5,468 nt of DNA. It comes from an uncultured Saprospiraceae bacterium. GTDB lineage: Bacteria; Bacteroidota; Bacteroidia; Chitinophagales; Saprospiraceae. A model generated the notes under the pieces. That model saw only the letters and a program-made list of their open reading frames with translations, was not told where the DNA came from and did no database searches. Shown piece after piece: positions 1 to 5,110 of this stretch. The translations under genes were made by a program, and so were the position numbers. Location: positions 1 through 5,468 of the forward strand of contig CALLAG010000138.1 of NCBI GenBank assembly GCA_938002705.1. The letters are read 5' to 3'. Each line of letters opens with the position of its first letter. The first letter of the stretch is position 1.

Positions 1-198
1 TGCTTGGCCCGGTGTAGATAAGAAAGTAATAGCCGAAGCTTGTGTTGCCATTACGGAAAGTCCAACTGTCCACCACTTAGCTTCATTTCCGCCAAGGAGG
101 TAGCCTTCTATATTCTTACTTCCTTTCGTCTTCCATATACCGTAGCCTACGATTATGGTTACAGTAAGCAATAATACAATCCAGTCAATTAATGCCAT
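1..198 (-). CDS. Sodium:solute symporter (SSS family), N-terminal part only
   Basis: The first 66 codons are present; the rest lies beyond the left edge. The translation starts MALIDWIVLLLTVTIIVGYG, a hydrophobic first transmembrane helix (about residues 4-21). It is followed by a short basic loop and the pattern EGYLLGGNEAKWWTVGLS, then ATQASAITFLSTPGQA, both hallmarks of the N-terminal region of SSS transporters. These are inner-membrane carriers that use the sodium gradient to import sugars, sialic acids, amino acids or similar solutes. The substrate cannot be told from this fragment. The ATG at 198 lies 6 bases after the stop of the microprotein gene at 205-345, with no clear ribosome binding site, as is usual in Bacteroidota. 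Tight linkage to the PIG-L deacetylase suggests a shared substrate pathway, which is inference. Family assignment is firm. Confidence 0.93.
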   Translation of the reverse strand, partial: MALIDWIVLLLTVTIIVGYGIWKTKGSKNIEGYLLGGNEAKWWTVGLSVMATQASAITFLSTPGQA

Positions 199-204
199 GT
201 GTAA

Positions 205-345
205 CTATATACTATTAAAATAAAAATAGATGATGGCAACTGTAATGATATTACATATCACTACTACAAAGTACCAGCTATTCCATGAATTGAATAATGG
301 AGACGTATCCATTAATGTTGATTTGTTTTTGTCTTTGTCTTCCAT
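205..345 (-). CDS. 46-aa single-pass membrane microprotein between deacetylase and symporter genes
   Basis: This short gene encodes 46 residues starting MEDKDKNKSTLMDTSPLFNS. A charged N-terminus (residues 1-8) is followed by a WNSWYF aromatic stretch (21-26) and one hydrophobic helix (about 25-43), ending FYFNSI. The layout predicts a single-pass inner-membrane protein with an acidic/basic head. It starts 2 bases after the deacetylase stop and ends 6 bases before the symporter start, so it is almost certainly co-translated in an operon with both. Small helical proteins beside SSS carriers are familiar in bacteria (DUF3311 is one such group, but it is longer and has two helices), so this could be an accessory or stabilising subunit of the symporter. 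That role is inference. A later in-frame Met (residue 12) is an alternative start. I know no name for it. Confidence 0.75.
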   Translation of the reverse strand: MEDKDKNKSTLMDTSPLFNSWNSWYFVVVICNIITVAIIYFYFNSI

Positions 346-347
346 TA

Positions 348-2852
348 TTACGGTCTATCTATATTAGACAAGGCTAACATATTAGCGAATATCCTGTAAG
401 CTCCTGGTACTCCTGCCGGTAGCTGACGGAACCAAGATATAGATGTATAGACAAAATATCCTTCTCCATGCTTAGCGACTAATAGACTCCCATCGAGTGG
501 ATCTTCACCCTTATCATTACATGAAAATATAGCTTCATATTCTGGAGCCCATTCTTCAGCAAAATATAATCCTCGCTCCTGTACCCATCCATCGAAATCC
601 TCTTCAGTTATTTTGTTGGGATGATTCATGACCCTATGTTCTGGCTTTAATATTCTCATCTCAGCATATTCGTCAGTTACTCTTCCTCGGAATAACTTGA
701 TAGGATATGGTGCCAGATCGTCAAAGTTTAATCTTCTGGATGTGTTGTATTGTGTGATGACAGTACCGCCTCGCTTAGCATAGTCAAATAGGTATTCGTT
801 ATATAGTTTGAGTGATTCTAATGTGTTGTAAGCTCTTATGCCTATGACGATGCCGTCATATCTATCGAGGTTGATATTAGCGAGGTTATCGGCTTCTATC
901 ATCTCTATGTTGTAACCTACATTAGCCAGTGATTCGGGTATCTTATCACCTGCTCCCATAAGGTAAGCTACATTTCTGCCACCAGTCTTGAGAGGTACTT
1001 TTACGATTACAGATTCTGCAGGCTTAAGTACAGTCTGTAATGGGATATGATCATAGTCTATATTAATTAATGTCTTATCGCAAGTTAGACCTCCTATGTT
1101 ACAGGATGCAGATATAGTTGCCTTAGATATCTTATCTGGTGGAGTAAGTGAGAACGAATAATTTTTCTCTTGTAGCTTAAGTGGAATATCTATCTCTACA
1201 GAAGCGGGTTCTACTTTCCATCCTTGTGGTACTTGTAGCTGTAAGGTGCCTTTGACATCCGCTTTTCCAGCTCTGACTTTTACATGAAAATCCTGTGGTT
1301 TATCATTTGCAAATAGGTACATCTCTTTGGAGAAAGTCATCGTAGCTGGTGGGATAACAGCAAGCGGCTGTCTTATTTCTCCTTTTGCTCGATTGACAAA
1401 CTTATAGATGACATCTCTTTGGACTTTGATTTCTCTACCTGCTATATCTAATACGAATTCTGCATCGATAGCTGCTGGACTCTGAGGGAGATTTCTCATC
1501 TCTGGGCTATCCACTTTATATATACCTAATTCTCCTCTTTGGTTTAACCAATAAGGATTAGTGAAGGGCATGGACTCATCTATATATACATTCTTAAACC
1601 ATTTACTTTCAGTATTGGCTTCCAGCTTTTCTTGTAGCTTTTTGCTTTTGCCTTTAAGGCTTACATCCTTAAGACTACATTGCATAGAGCTTCTATTAGT
1701 GATCTCTATCTGGACTTCTAAGCTATCGCCATAAGTAGCAGTCTGTGTATCGGTAGATGCTTCTGCATGGATACCAAGGCATGACAATATTATCTCTTTG
1801 AGGTGCTCAGTTTTAATACTTTTCCAATGTGGGTCTTCTACTTTTCCTAATGCGTCATATATCTCAAGTAGTTGTGGTACGATAGCAGATGGATTTCTAA
1901 AATCATAATCTACAAATACCTTATCCATCATAGTTTGTATAACAGCGCCACCTCCGACTCTCGACCATGTAGTATTGATACCGTCGAACATGTTTTCTTT
2001 ATCTTTAGGGATATCGCCATTGATAATTTCTAAGAATTCCTGATATGATCCTCTACCACCTCCGGATCCAAAACCTTGTGATCTGTGCTTACTTCTCGCT
2101 TGAGCGGCAATCTCACCATTAGATATACCCAGAACAGGGTAGTAAGGACCTGCATCTACGCTTATAAGATTTGTTTTATCTGCTTTTTCGAAATTCTCCC
2201 TACTTCCGTAGAACCACCATGATGTATTCATGAATTGTCTGTGAGGCTGCCATGTACCTATCTTCGCCGCTTGCTTAGGATATACTGTAGGATCATTGGC
2301 TAAATCAAATGCTTCTACTGATAACATCGCTGAACTTGTATGGTGGCCATGTGTCTTACCAGGTGTTCTGTGGTCAAATCTATTGACGATAATATCTGGC
2401 TTAAAGCTTCTTATGGCATAGAGTACATCCTCCATGACTTTCTCCTTGTCCCAGATTACTAATGTCTCATCAGGATGCTTAGAGAATCCGAAGTCATTAG
2501 CTCTTGTGAAGAACTGTTGCCCTCCATCTGTTGCCCTTGCCATCTGAAGCTCCTGACTTCTTATGACACCAAGTAATTCTTGTATTTCTGTACCTATAAG
2601 GTTCTGTCCTCCATCACCACGTGTAAGAGATAGATATGCTGTTCTGGCATGGATACCATTAGATAAGTAAGAGATTAATCTTGTATTCTCATCATCTGGA
2701 TGAGCAGCAAGATATAGGGCTGATCCTAAAAAATTGAATTTTTCTAATTCTTCGTATATCTCTGCACTGCTTAGTTGCTGATTTATATTCTGGGCATAGT
2801 TATGAAAGTGCAATAGTCCTAATAATGCACAGATAATGAGTGATTTTTGCAT
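348..2852 (-). CDS. Large exported PIG-L/LmbE family deacetylase
   Basis: The protein has 834 residues, much longer than a simple LmbE-type deacetylase of about 230-300. A hydrophobic N-terminus (residues 1-20, ending NYAQ) looks like a Sec signal peptide without a lipobox, so export to the periplasm or outside is expected. The PIG-L zinc-hydrolase domain spans about residues 40-260. It has the metal/catalytic motif AHPDDE at 50-55, LTRGDGGQN at 76-84, and the second metal motif HGHH at 168-171 (H168xxH171). A middle region is mostly beta-type, including a NEW3-like segment around 535-575. The C-terminal domain (about 628-834: VAYLMGAGD, then IVIGIRAYNT, then AKRGGTVITQYN) resembles a class I glutamine-amidotransferase-like fold without an obvious nucleophile. 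The family removes acetyl groups from N-acetyl sugars or related amides; this substrate is unknown. It is the first of three tightly packed genes with the microprotein and symporter. Confidence 0.93.
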   Translation of the reverse strand: MQKSLIICALLGLLHFHNYAQNINQQLSSAEIYEELEKFNFLGSALYLAAHPDDENTRLISYLSNGIHARTAYLSLTRGDGGQNLIGTEIQELLGVIRSQELQMARATDGGQQFFTRANDFGFSKHPDETLVIWDKEKVMEDVLYAIRSFKPDIIVNRFDHRTPGKTHGHHTSSAMLSVEAFDLANDPTVYPKQAAKIGTWQPHRQFMNTSWWFYGSRENFEKADKTNLISVDAGPYYPVLGISNGEIAAQARSKHRSQGFGSGGGRGSYQEFLEIINGDIPKDKENMFDGINTTWSRVGGGAVIQTMMDKVFVDYDFRNPSAIVPQLLEIYDALGKVEDPHWKSIKTEHLKEIILSCLGIHAEASTDTQTATYGDSLEVQIEITNRSSMQCSLKDVSLKGKSKKLQEKLEANTESKWFKNVYIDESMPFTNPYWLNQRGELGIYKVDSPEMRNLPQSPAAIDAEFVLDIAGREIKVQRDVIYKFVNRAKGEIRQPLAVIPPATMTFSKEMYLFANDKPQDFHVKVRAGKADVKGTLQLQVPQGWKVEPASVEIDIPLKLQEKNYSFSLTPPDKISKATISASCNIGGLTCDKTLINIDYDHIPLQTVLKPAESVIVKVPLKTGGRNVAYLMGAGDKIPESLANVGYNIEMIEADNLANINLDRYDGIVIGIRAYNTLESLKLYNEYLFDYAKRGGTVITQYNTSRRLNFDDLAPYPIKLFRGRVTDEYAEMRILKPEHRVMNHPNKITEEDFDGWVQERGLYFAEEWAPEYEAIFSCNDKGEDPLDGSLLVAKHGEGYFVYTSISWFRQLPAGVPGAYRIFANMLALSNIDRP

Positions 2853-2883
2853 GGCTTGTGATTGTGTGTATTAAGAACTGCGA

Positions 2884-3090
2884 TTATGTTGTCTCTGGCA
2901 TCTTACAAGCGTCATCAGCCTTGGCGCCACATAGATTACAGTCTCCTACATTGTTCTTGATCATAGGATTATTAGTAGCGCAAGTACCTCGGAATTCCTT
3001 TCCTGTAAATATCTGTCTGATATTAATCAAGGCAAATGAGATGAGGAATAATGAAAATATAATTAAGAAGGTAGAAAGTAATGTGTTCAT
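2884..3090 (-). CDS. Small cysteine-rich membrane protein (NqrM-like)
   Basis: I place the start at 3090, giving 68 residues beginning MNTLLSTFLIIFSLFLISFA. One hydrophobic helix (about residues 4-23) is followed by GKEFRGTCATNNP and a tail with four cysteines (C37, C51, C54, C62), the middle pair as CNLC. An in-frame upstream Met at 3159 would add 23 residues but would run through the divergent mazG start, so it is unlikely. The helix plus short cysteine cluster resembles NqrM (DUF539), which helps insert iron into Na+-translocating NADH:quinone reductase. RGTCA here sits where NqrM has a KGSCGG-like motif. In Bacteroidota such proteins are usually labelled only membrane or secreted protein. 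Metal binding is inference. The gene lies 31 bp upstream of the deacetylase gene and may be co-transcribed with it; it is divergent from mazG. Confidence 0.8.
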   Translation of the reverse strand: MNTLLSTFLIIFSLFLISFALINIRQIFTGKEFRGTCATNNPMIKNNVGDCNLCGAKADDACKMPETT

Positions 3091-3142
3091 CGTATTATTG
3101 TGTTTACAAATATTAACGCTAAGATACCTTAAATCGTTTAAG
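3091..3142. promoter_or_regulatory. Shared divergent promoter region, with palindrome next to mazG start
   Basis: Only 52 bp separate the start codons of the cysteine-rich membrane protein (minus) and mazG (plus), so both promoters must lie here or overlap the coding regions. On the minus strand AATATTTG is a 7-of-8 match to the Bacteroidota TAnnTTTG element, 16 bases before the membrane protein ATG, but no well-spaced TTG is obvious. An inverted repeat CTTAAA-TCG-TTTAAG fills 3128-3142 and directly touches the mazG ATG. No Shine-Dalgarno sequence is present for either gene. Confidence 0.45.
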
Positions 3143-3901
3143 ATGGATAATACTGCCAAAGCATTTACACGACTTGTTGATATAATGGATGAACTCAGAG
3201 AGCAATGCCCTTGGGATAAGAAGCAGACGATCCATACATTACGTAAGTTGACTATAGAAGAAATGTACGAATTAGTAGATGCGATATCTAATGACGACTA
3301 TGAGGGTATCAAGGAGGAGATAGGGGACATATTCCTCCACCTTGTATTCTATGCCCGTATCGGTAAGGAAAAGAAAGCATTTACATTAGAGGAGTCTCTT
3401 AATGCCATTTGCGATAAGCTGATTAATAGACATCCTCATATATACGGGGATACGGAAGTTAATTCTGATGAAGATGTCAAGAAGAACTGGGAGCAGATCA
3501 AGCTGGCCGAAGGTAAGAAATCCGTCCTGGAAGGTGTGCCTCTGGCATTACCTGCTATGATCAAAGCCTATCGACTGCAAGAGAAGACAGCGACCGTAGG
3601 ATTTGAGTGGGAAGATAAAGATCAAGTGTGGGAAAAAGTCATAGAAGAACAAGAAGAATTACTGGAGGCTGTGGCCACAGGTGATCAAGATCACATGGAA
3701 GAAGAACTGGGCGATTATATCTTCTCAATCATCAACTATTCTCGATTTATTAATGTAGATCCGGAAGGTGCTCTTGAGAGAGTCAATAAGAAATTCAAGA
3801 GACGATTTGAATATATAGAGGGGCACGCTTCTAAGCCCTTGTCTGAGATGACATTAGGTGAGATGGATGCCTTGTGGAATGAGAGTAAGGCTATTGTCTG
3901 A
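3143..3901 (+). CDS. mazG: Nucleoside triphosphate pyrophosphohydrolase MazG
   Basis: This 252-residue protein is a full-length two-domain MazG, close to the 263 residues of the E. coli enzyme. It hydrolyses nucleoside triphosphates to monophosphates and pyrophosphate in the cytoplasm, and is linked to house-cleaning of non-canonical nucleotides and to the stringent response. The N-terminal domain has the signature REQCPWDKKQT at 19-29, then LTIEEMYELVDAI with metal-binding E39, E40 and E43, and EEIGD at 58-62. The linker carries RHPHIYGD at 96-103. The C-terminal domain repeats the pattern as IEEQEELLEA (168-172 acidic cluster) and EEELGD at 186-191. The open frame extends upstream to 2840, but similarity begins at MDNTAKAFTRLVDIMDELRE, so the ATG at 3143 is chosen; the upstream part lies antisense to other genes. 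It is convergent with the small charged protein at 3959-4123. Confidence 0.97.
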   Translation: MDNTAKAFTRLVDIMDELREQCPWDKKQTIHTLRKLTIEEMYELVDAISNDDYEGIKEEIGDIFLHLVFYARIGKEKKAFTLEESLNAICDKLINRHPHIYGDTEVNSDEDVKKNWEQIKLAEGKKSVLEGVPLALPAMIKAYRLQEKTATVGFEWEDKDQVWEKVIEEQEELLEAVATGDQDHMEEELGDYIFSIINYSRFINVDPEGALERVNKKFKRRFEYIEGHASKPLSEMTLGEMDALWNESKAIV

Positions 3902-3939
3902 TATTCTACTTAGAAGATTGTATCAGGATATAGAATATT
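3899..3939 (+). repeat. Inverted repeat after mazG, possible weak terminator
   Basis: ATATTCTA (3901-3908) and TAGAATAT (3931-3938) form a perfect 8-bp inverted repeat with a 22-base spacer, starting on the last base of the mazG stop codon. It lies in the 57-bp gap between two convergent genes, where a terminator would be expected. There is no T-run after either arm and the stem is A+T-rich, so it is weak evidence for an intrinsic terminator. No better terminator for mazG is visible. Confidence 0.3.
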
Positions 3940-3958
3940 AATTAAAGCTAAGTCATAA

Positions 3959-4123
3959 CTACTCCTCTTCCTCTAAGAGTTTCTTAGGGTCAAAATTTTT
4001 ATTGTAGTCGATTTCTCTTACTATTGGTTTTTTCTTTTTCTTCTTGAGCTTTTCTTGCTTGATAGCATATTCTTCATCGAAGGTGGGACCTTTCTTTCTG
4101 AATTTTTTTAAATTTTTCGGCAT
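3959..4123 (-). CDS. Small highly charged hypothetical protein (54 aa)
   Basis: An ATG at 4123 opens a 54-residue frame: MPKNLKKFRKKGPTFDEEYA, then a lysine-rich block (IKQEKLKKKKKKP, residues 21-33), then VREIDYNKNFDPKKLLEEEE at the end. The N-terminal two-thirds are strongly basic and the extreme C-terminus is four glutamates. There is no signal peptide or membrane helix. Nothing identifies a known family. The composition would suit a nucleic-acid- or ribosome-associated protein with largely disordered structure, but this is a guess. It is convergent with mazG and lies downstream of the HTH gene, separated from it by a strong terminator, so it is probably a separate transcript. The overlapping opposite-strand frame at 4044-4250 is low-complexity and starts inside this gene, so I prefer this reading. 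Confidence 0.65.
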   Translation of the reverse strand: MPKNLKKFRKKGPTFDEEYAIKQEKLKKKKKKPIVREIDYNKNFDPKKLLEEEE

Positions 4124-4212
4124 CAGTCAATCGTTATACGAAGGATTCAATGTTAGGTATGTAATTCGTCTGTATGAAAATAAAAAAAGTATAAATAAAT
4201 TAAAAATTAGGA

Positions 4213-4246
4213 ATAAAAAAAAGGAGATAGAAATACCTATCTCCTT
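4213..4246 (-). terminator. Intrinsic terminator of the HTH gene
   Basis: A perfect 10-bp stem, AAGGAGATAG (4221-4230) with CTATCTCCTT (4237-4246), encloses a 6-base loop. On the minus strand the second arm runs directly into a run of eight T residues (two shared with the stem). This is a classic rho-independent terminator 36 bases after the stop codon of the HTH gene, and it separates that gene from the 54-aa gene downstream. Confidence 0.88.
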
Positions 4247-4281
4247 ATGAAAAGGCATGATTTAAAACGCTTGCAAAGATC

Positions 4282-4530
4282 TTAGTTTTCTGAATCATTA
4301 ATAATTGTCCTTGCCAGATCCAAAATGCTTGTGTTAGAAATATTCACTATCCCGCCATTAGGTCCTGGTTGGATGTGCTTTCCAGTTATACCACCATCTT
4401 CATACTTTTGAGCACCAAAATAATTCCTAACTGTCTGTTCTTCCAGGTTTAGACTTTCGGCTATTTTACTGACACTTCCAGTTGGTAATTTGTGTTTGAT
4501 GTCTCTGAGTTCTTCGTAGGTAATATTCAT
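4282..4530 (-). CDS. Short helix-turn-helix DNA-binding protein (82 aa)
   Basis: The 82-residue product begins MNITYEELRDIKHKLPTGSV. Residues 17-40 (TGSVSKIAESLNLEEQTVRNYFGA) read as a compact helix-turn-helix: GSVSKIAESL as the first helix, a turn at NLEE, and QTVRNYFG as the recognition helix. The second half, KYEDGGITGKHIQPGPNGG (42-60) then IVNISNTSILDLARTII, is less familiar; the GPNGGIV segment looks conserved. I recall similar short proteins widely in Bacteroidota, annotated only as DNA-binding protein, without a known target. It is a single-gene transcript: a gene-free region lies upstream and a strong terminator downstream. The start at 4530 has no Shine-Dalgarno sequence; instead the mRNA just before the ATG reads TCTCCTTT, like the 16S anti-Shine-Dalgarno. 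Autoregulation through the upstream palindromes is possible but unproven. Confidence 0.85.
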   Translation of the reverse strand: MNITYEELRDIKHKLPTGSVSKIAESLNLEEQTVRNYFGAQKYEDGGITGKHIQPGPNGGIVNISNTSILDLARTIINDSEN

Positions 4531-4680
4531 AAAGGAGATATTTAGGTGAGGAATAATATATCAATATTGTAAATTTAGTAATAATATTAATTATTCATAT
4601 GATATAAATACAATATTTTGTATTGATTAACTTGATATATGCGATATATAGTTAAATTTGATATGTGAATATGTATACTT
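4531..4680. promoter_or_regulatory. A+T-rich upstream zone of the HTH gene, with palindromes
   Basis: This 150-bp stretch is almost entirely A and T and has no gene. It holds the palindrome CAATATTG at 4562-4569 and a 7-bp inverted repeat AATACAA-TATT-TTGTATT at 4607-4624, about 77-94 bp upstream of the HTH start; the two sites share the CAATATT core. GATAT recurs at 4601, 4634, 4643 and 4660. No perfect TAnnTTTG element points toward the HTH gene, so its promoter is not resolved. The zone could bind the HTH protein or a nucleoid protein; this is inference. Confidence 0.4.
4632..4660 (+). promoter_or_regulatory. Candidate Bacteroidota-type promoter pointing into the gene-free region
   Basis: TTG at 4632-4634 and TAAATTTG at 4653-4660 are 18 bases apart. 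This fits the Bacteroidota vegetative promoter pattern TTG-N17..23-TAnnTTTG exactly. Transcription would start near 4667 and run to the right, through the inverted-repeat region 4713-5043, where there is no plus-strand gene. The motif carries little information in DNA this A+T-rich, so chance occurrence is quite possible. Confidence 0.35.
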
Positions 4681-4712
4681 AATCTTGGAGATCTATTTAT
4701 ATGTAGAGAATG

Positions 4713-5043
4713 TGACTATCGGCTCTTAAGTACCTATGTCTGTTAGAATATAAATCATTGAAAGTATTCGGTATTCCTCCCTCTTTAATCTCCCTCCGAA
4801 GAGAGCTATTTACTATAACTGTTACTTCAACCTTAGTTTTCTAAGTATAATTAGAGGCTTTATCTATTCCAGAATAGTGGGTAAGGTTAAATATTATAAA
4901 CCTGTCCATGCATTACAGTTTCCTCCGCTCGCGGTGGTTAGGAAGTGGAATCTTAATAATGTTTTATATGATTACTGATTATTAAATACCAAAAGGCCTA
5001 TTAGAAAATAAATTAACTTCAGGTAATTATAAGCCGATAGTCA
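4713..5043. ncRNA. Candidate structured RNA bounded by a perfect 12-bp inverted repeat
   Basis: TGACTATCGGCT (4713-4724) and AGCCGATAGTCA (5032-5043) are perfectly complementary and would close a domain of about 330 nt. On the plus strand U4711-A5045 and G4712-U5044 extend the stem to 14 bp. Nested, compatible helices inside are AACTGT/ACAGTT (4817-4822/4915-4920), AACCTTA/TAAGGTT (4829-4835/4882-4888), CTATT/AATAG (4864-4868/4873-4877), TTCCT/AGGAA (4920-4924/4940-4944) with an inner CCG/CGG, and TTAATAAT/ATTATTAA (4953-4960/4978-4985). On the minus strand CTCTC-TTCG-GAGGG (about 4793-4806) would form a UUCG tetraloop. No long ORF lies here on either strand. Strand is undecided: wobble pairs favour plus, the tetraloop favours minus. 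It lacks the conserved RNase P and tmRNA sequences. It could instead be a long leader of the HTH gene. Confidence 0.4.
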
Positions 5044-5052
5044 TACAAAGAG

Positions 5053-5087
5053 AAATGGCTTGAAGTTTTCTCAACTCCAAGCCATTT
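5053..5087 (-). terminator. Terminator hairpin after alanine dehydrogenase
   Basis: Two 15-base arms (5053-5067 and 5073-5087) pair around a 5-base loop, with the single imperfect position forming a G-U wobble in the minus-strand RNA. The hairpin begins 23 bases after the ald stop codon and is followed on the minus strand by the U-rich TTTCTCTTTG. It is a good intrinsic terminator for ald. The wobble that repairs the stem only on the minus strand supports that direction. Confidence 0.8.
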
Positions 5088-5110
5088 GATTATCTGTAAT
5101 TATATTTCTA

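Noticed and set aside
2840..3142. Upstream 101-codon extension of the mazG frame
   Set aside because: It lies antisense to the membrane protein gene and the start of the deacetylase gene and has no MazG similarity. The family N-terminus begins at 3143.
4044..4250. Plus-strand open frame of 68 codons
   Set aside because: It lies antisense to the 54-aa gene, ends in low-complexity lysine/isoleucine residues encoded by an A-rich tract, and runs through the minus-strand terminator. No recognisable features.
4531..4680. GATAT repeats as a possible iteron origin or CRISPR-like array
   Set aside because: Copies are only 5 bases, irregularly spaced, and in DNA composed mostly of A and T.
4887..4913. 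Minus-strand 8-codon frame MHGQVYNI preceded by GGAGG at a spacing of 8
   Set aside because: The position looks like a leader peptide, but a frame this short is expected by chance. Shine-Dalgarno use is rare here, and no attenuator follows closely.
4713..5043. Invertible promoter segment (phase-variable inverton) bounded by the 12-bp inverted repeat
   Set aside because: Bacteroidota do use such switches, but I see no TAnnTTTG element on either strand inside the segment, no recombinase gene in the window, and the flanking genes are not surface-structure genes. Not fully excluded; reads joining the inverted orientation would revive it.
4713..5043. Retron msr-msd, RNase P RNA or tmRNA
   Set aside because: No reverse transcriptase gene is nearby. 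No GGAAAGTCC-type or ACAGAA...GGCTTAT-type RNase P core is present in a consistent layout. No tRNA-like acceptor end or T-loop for tmRNA.
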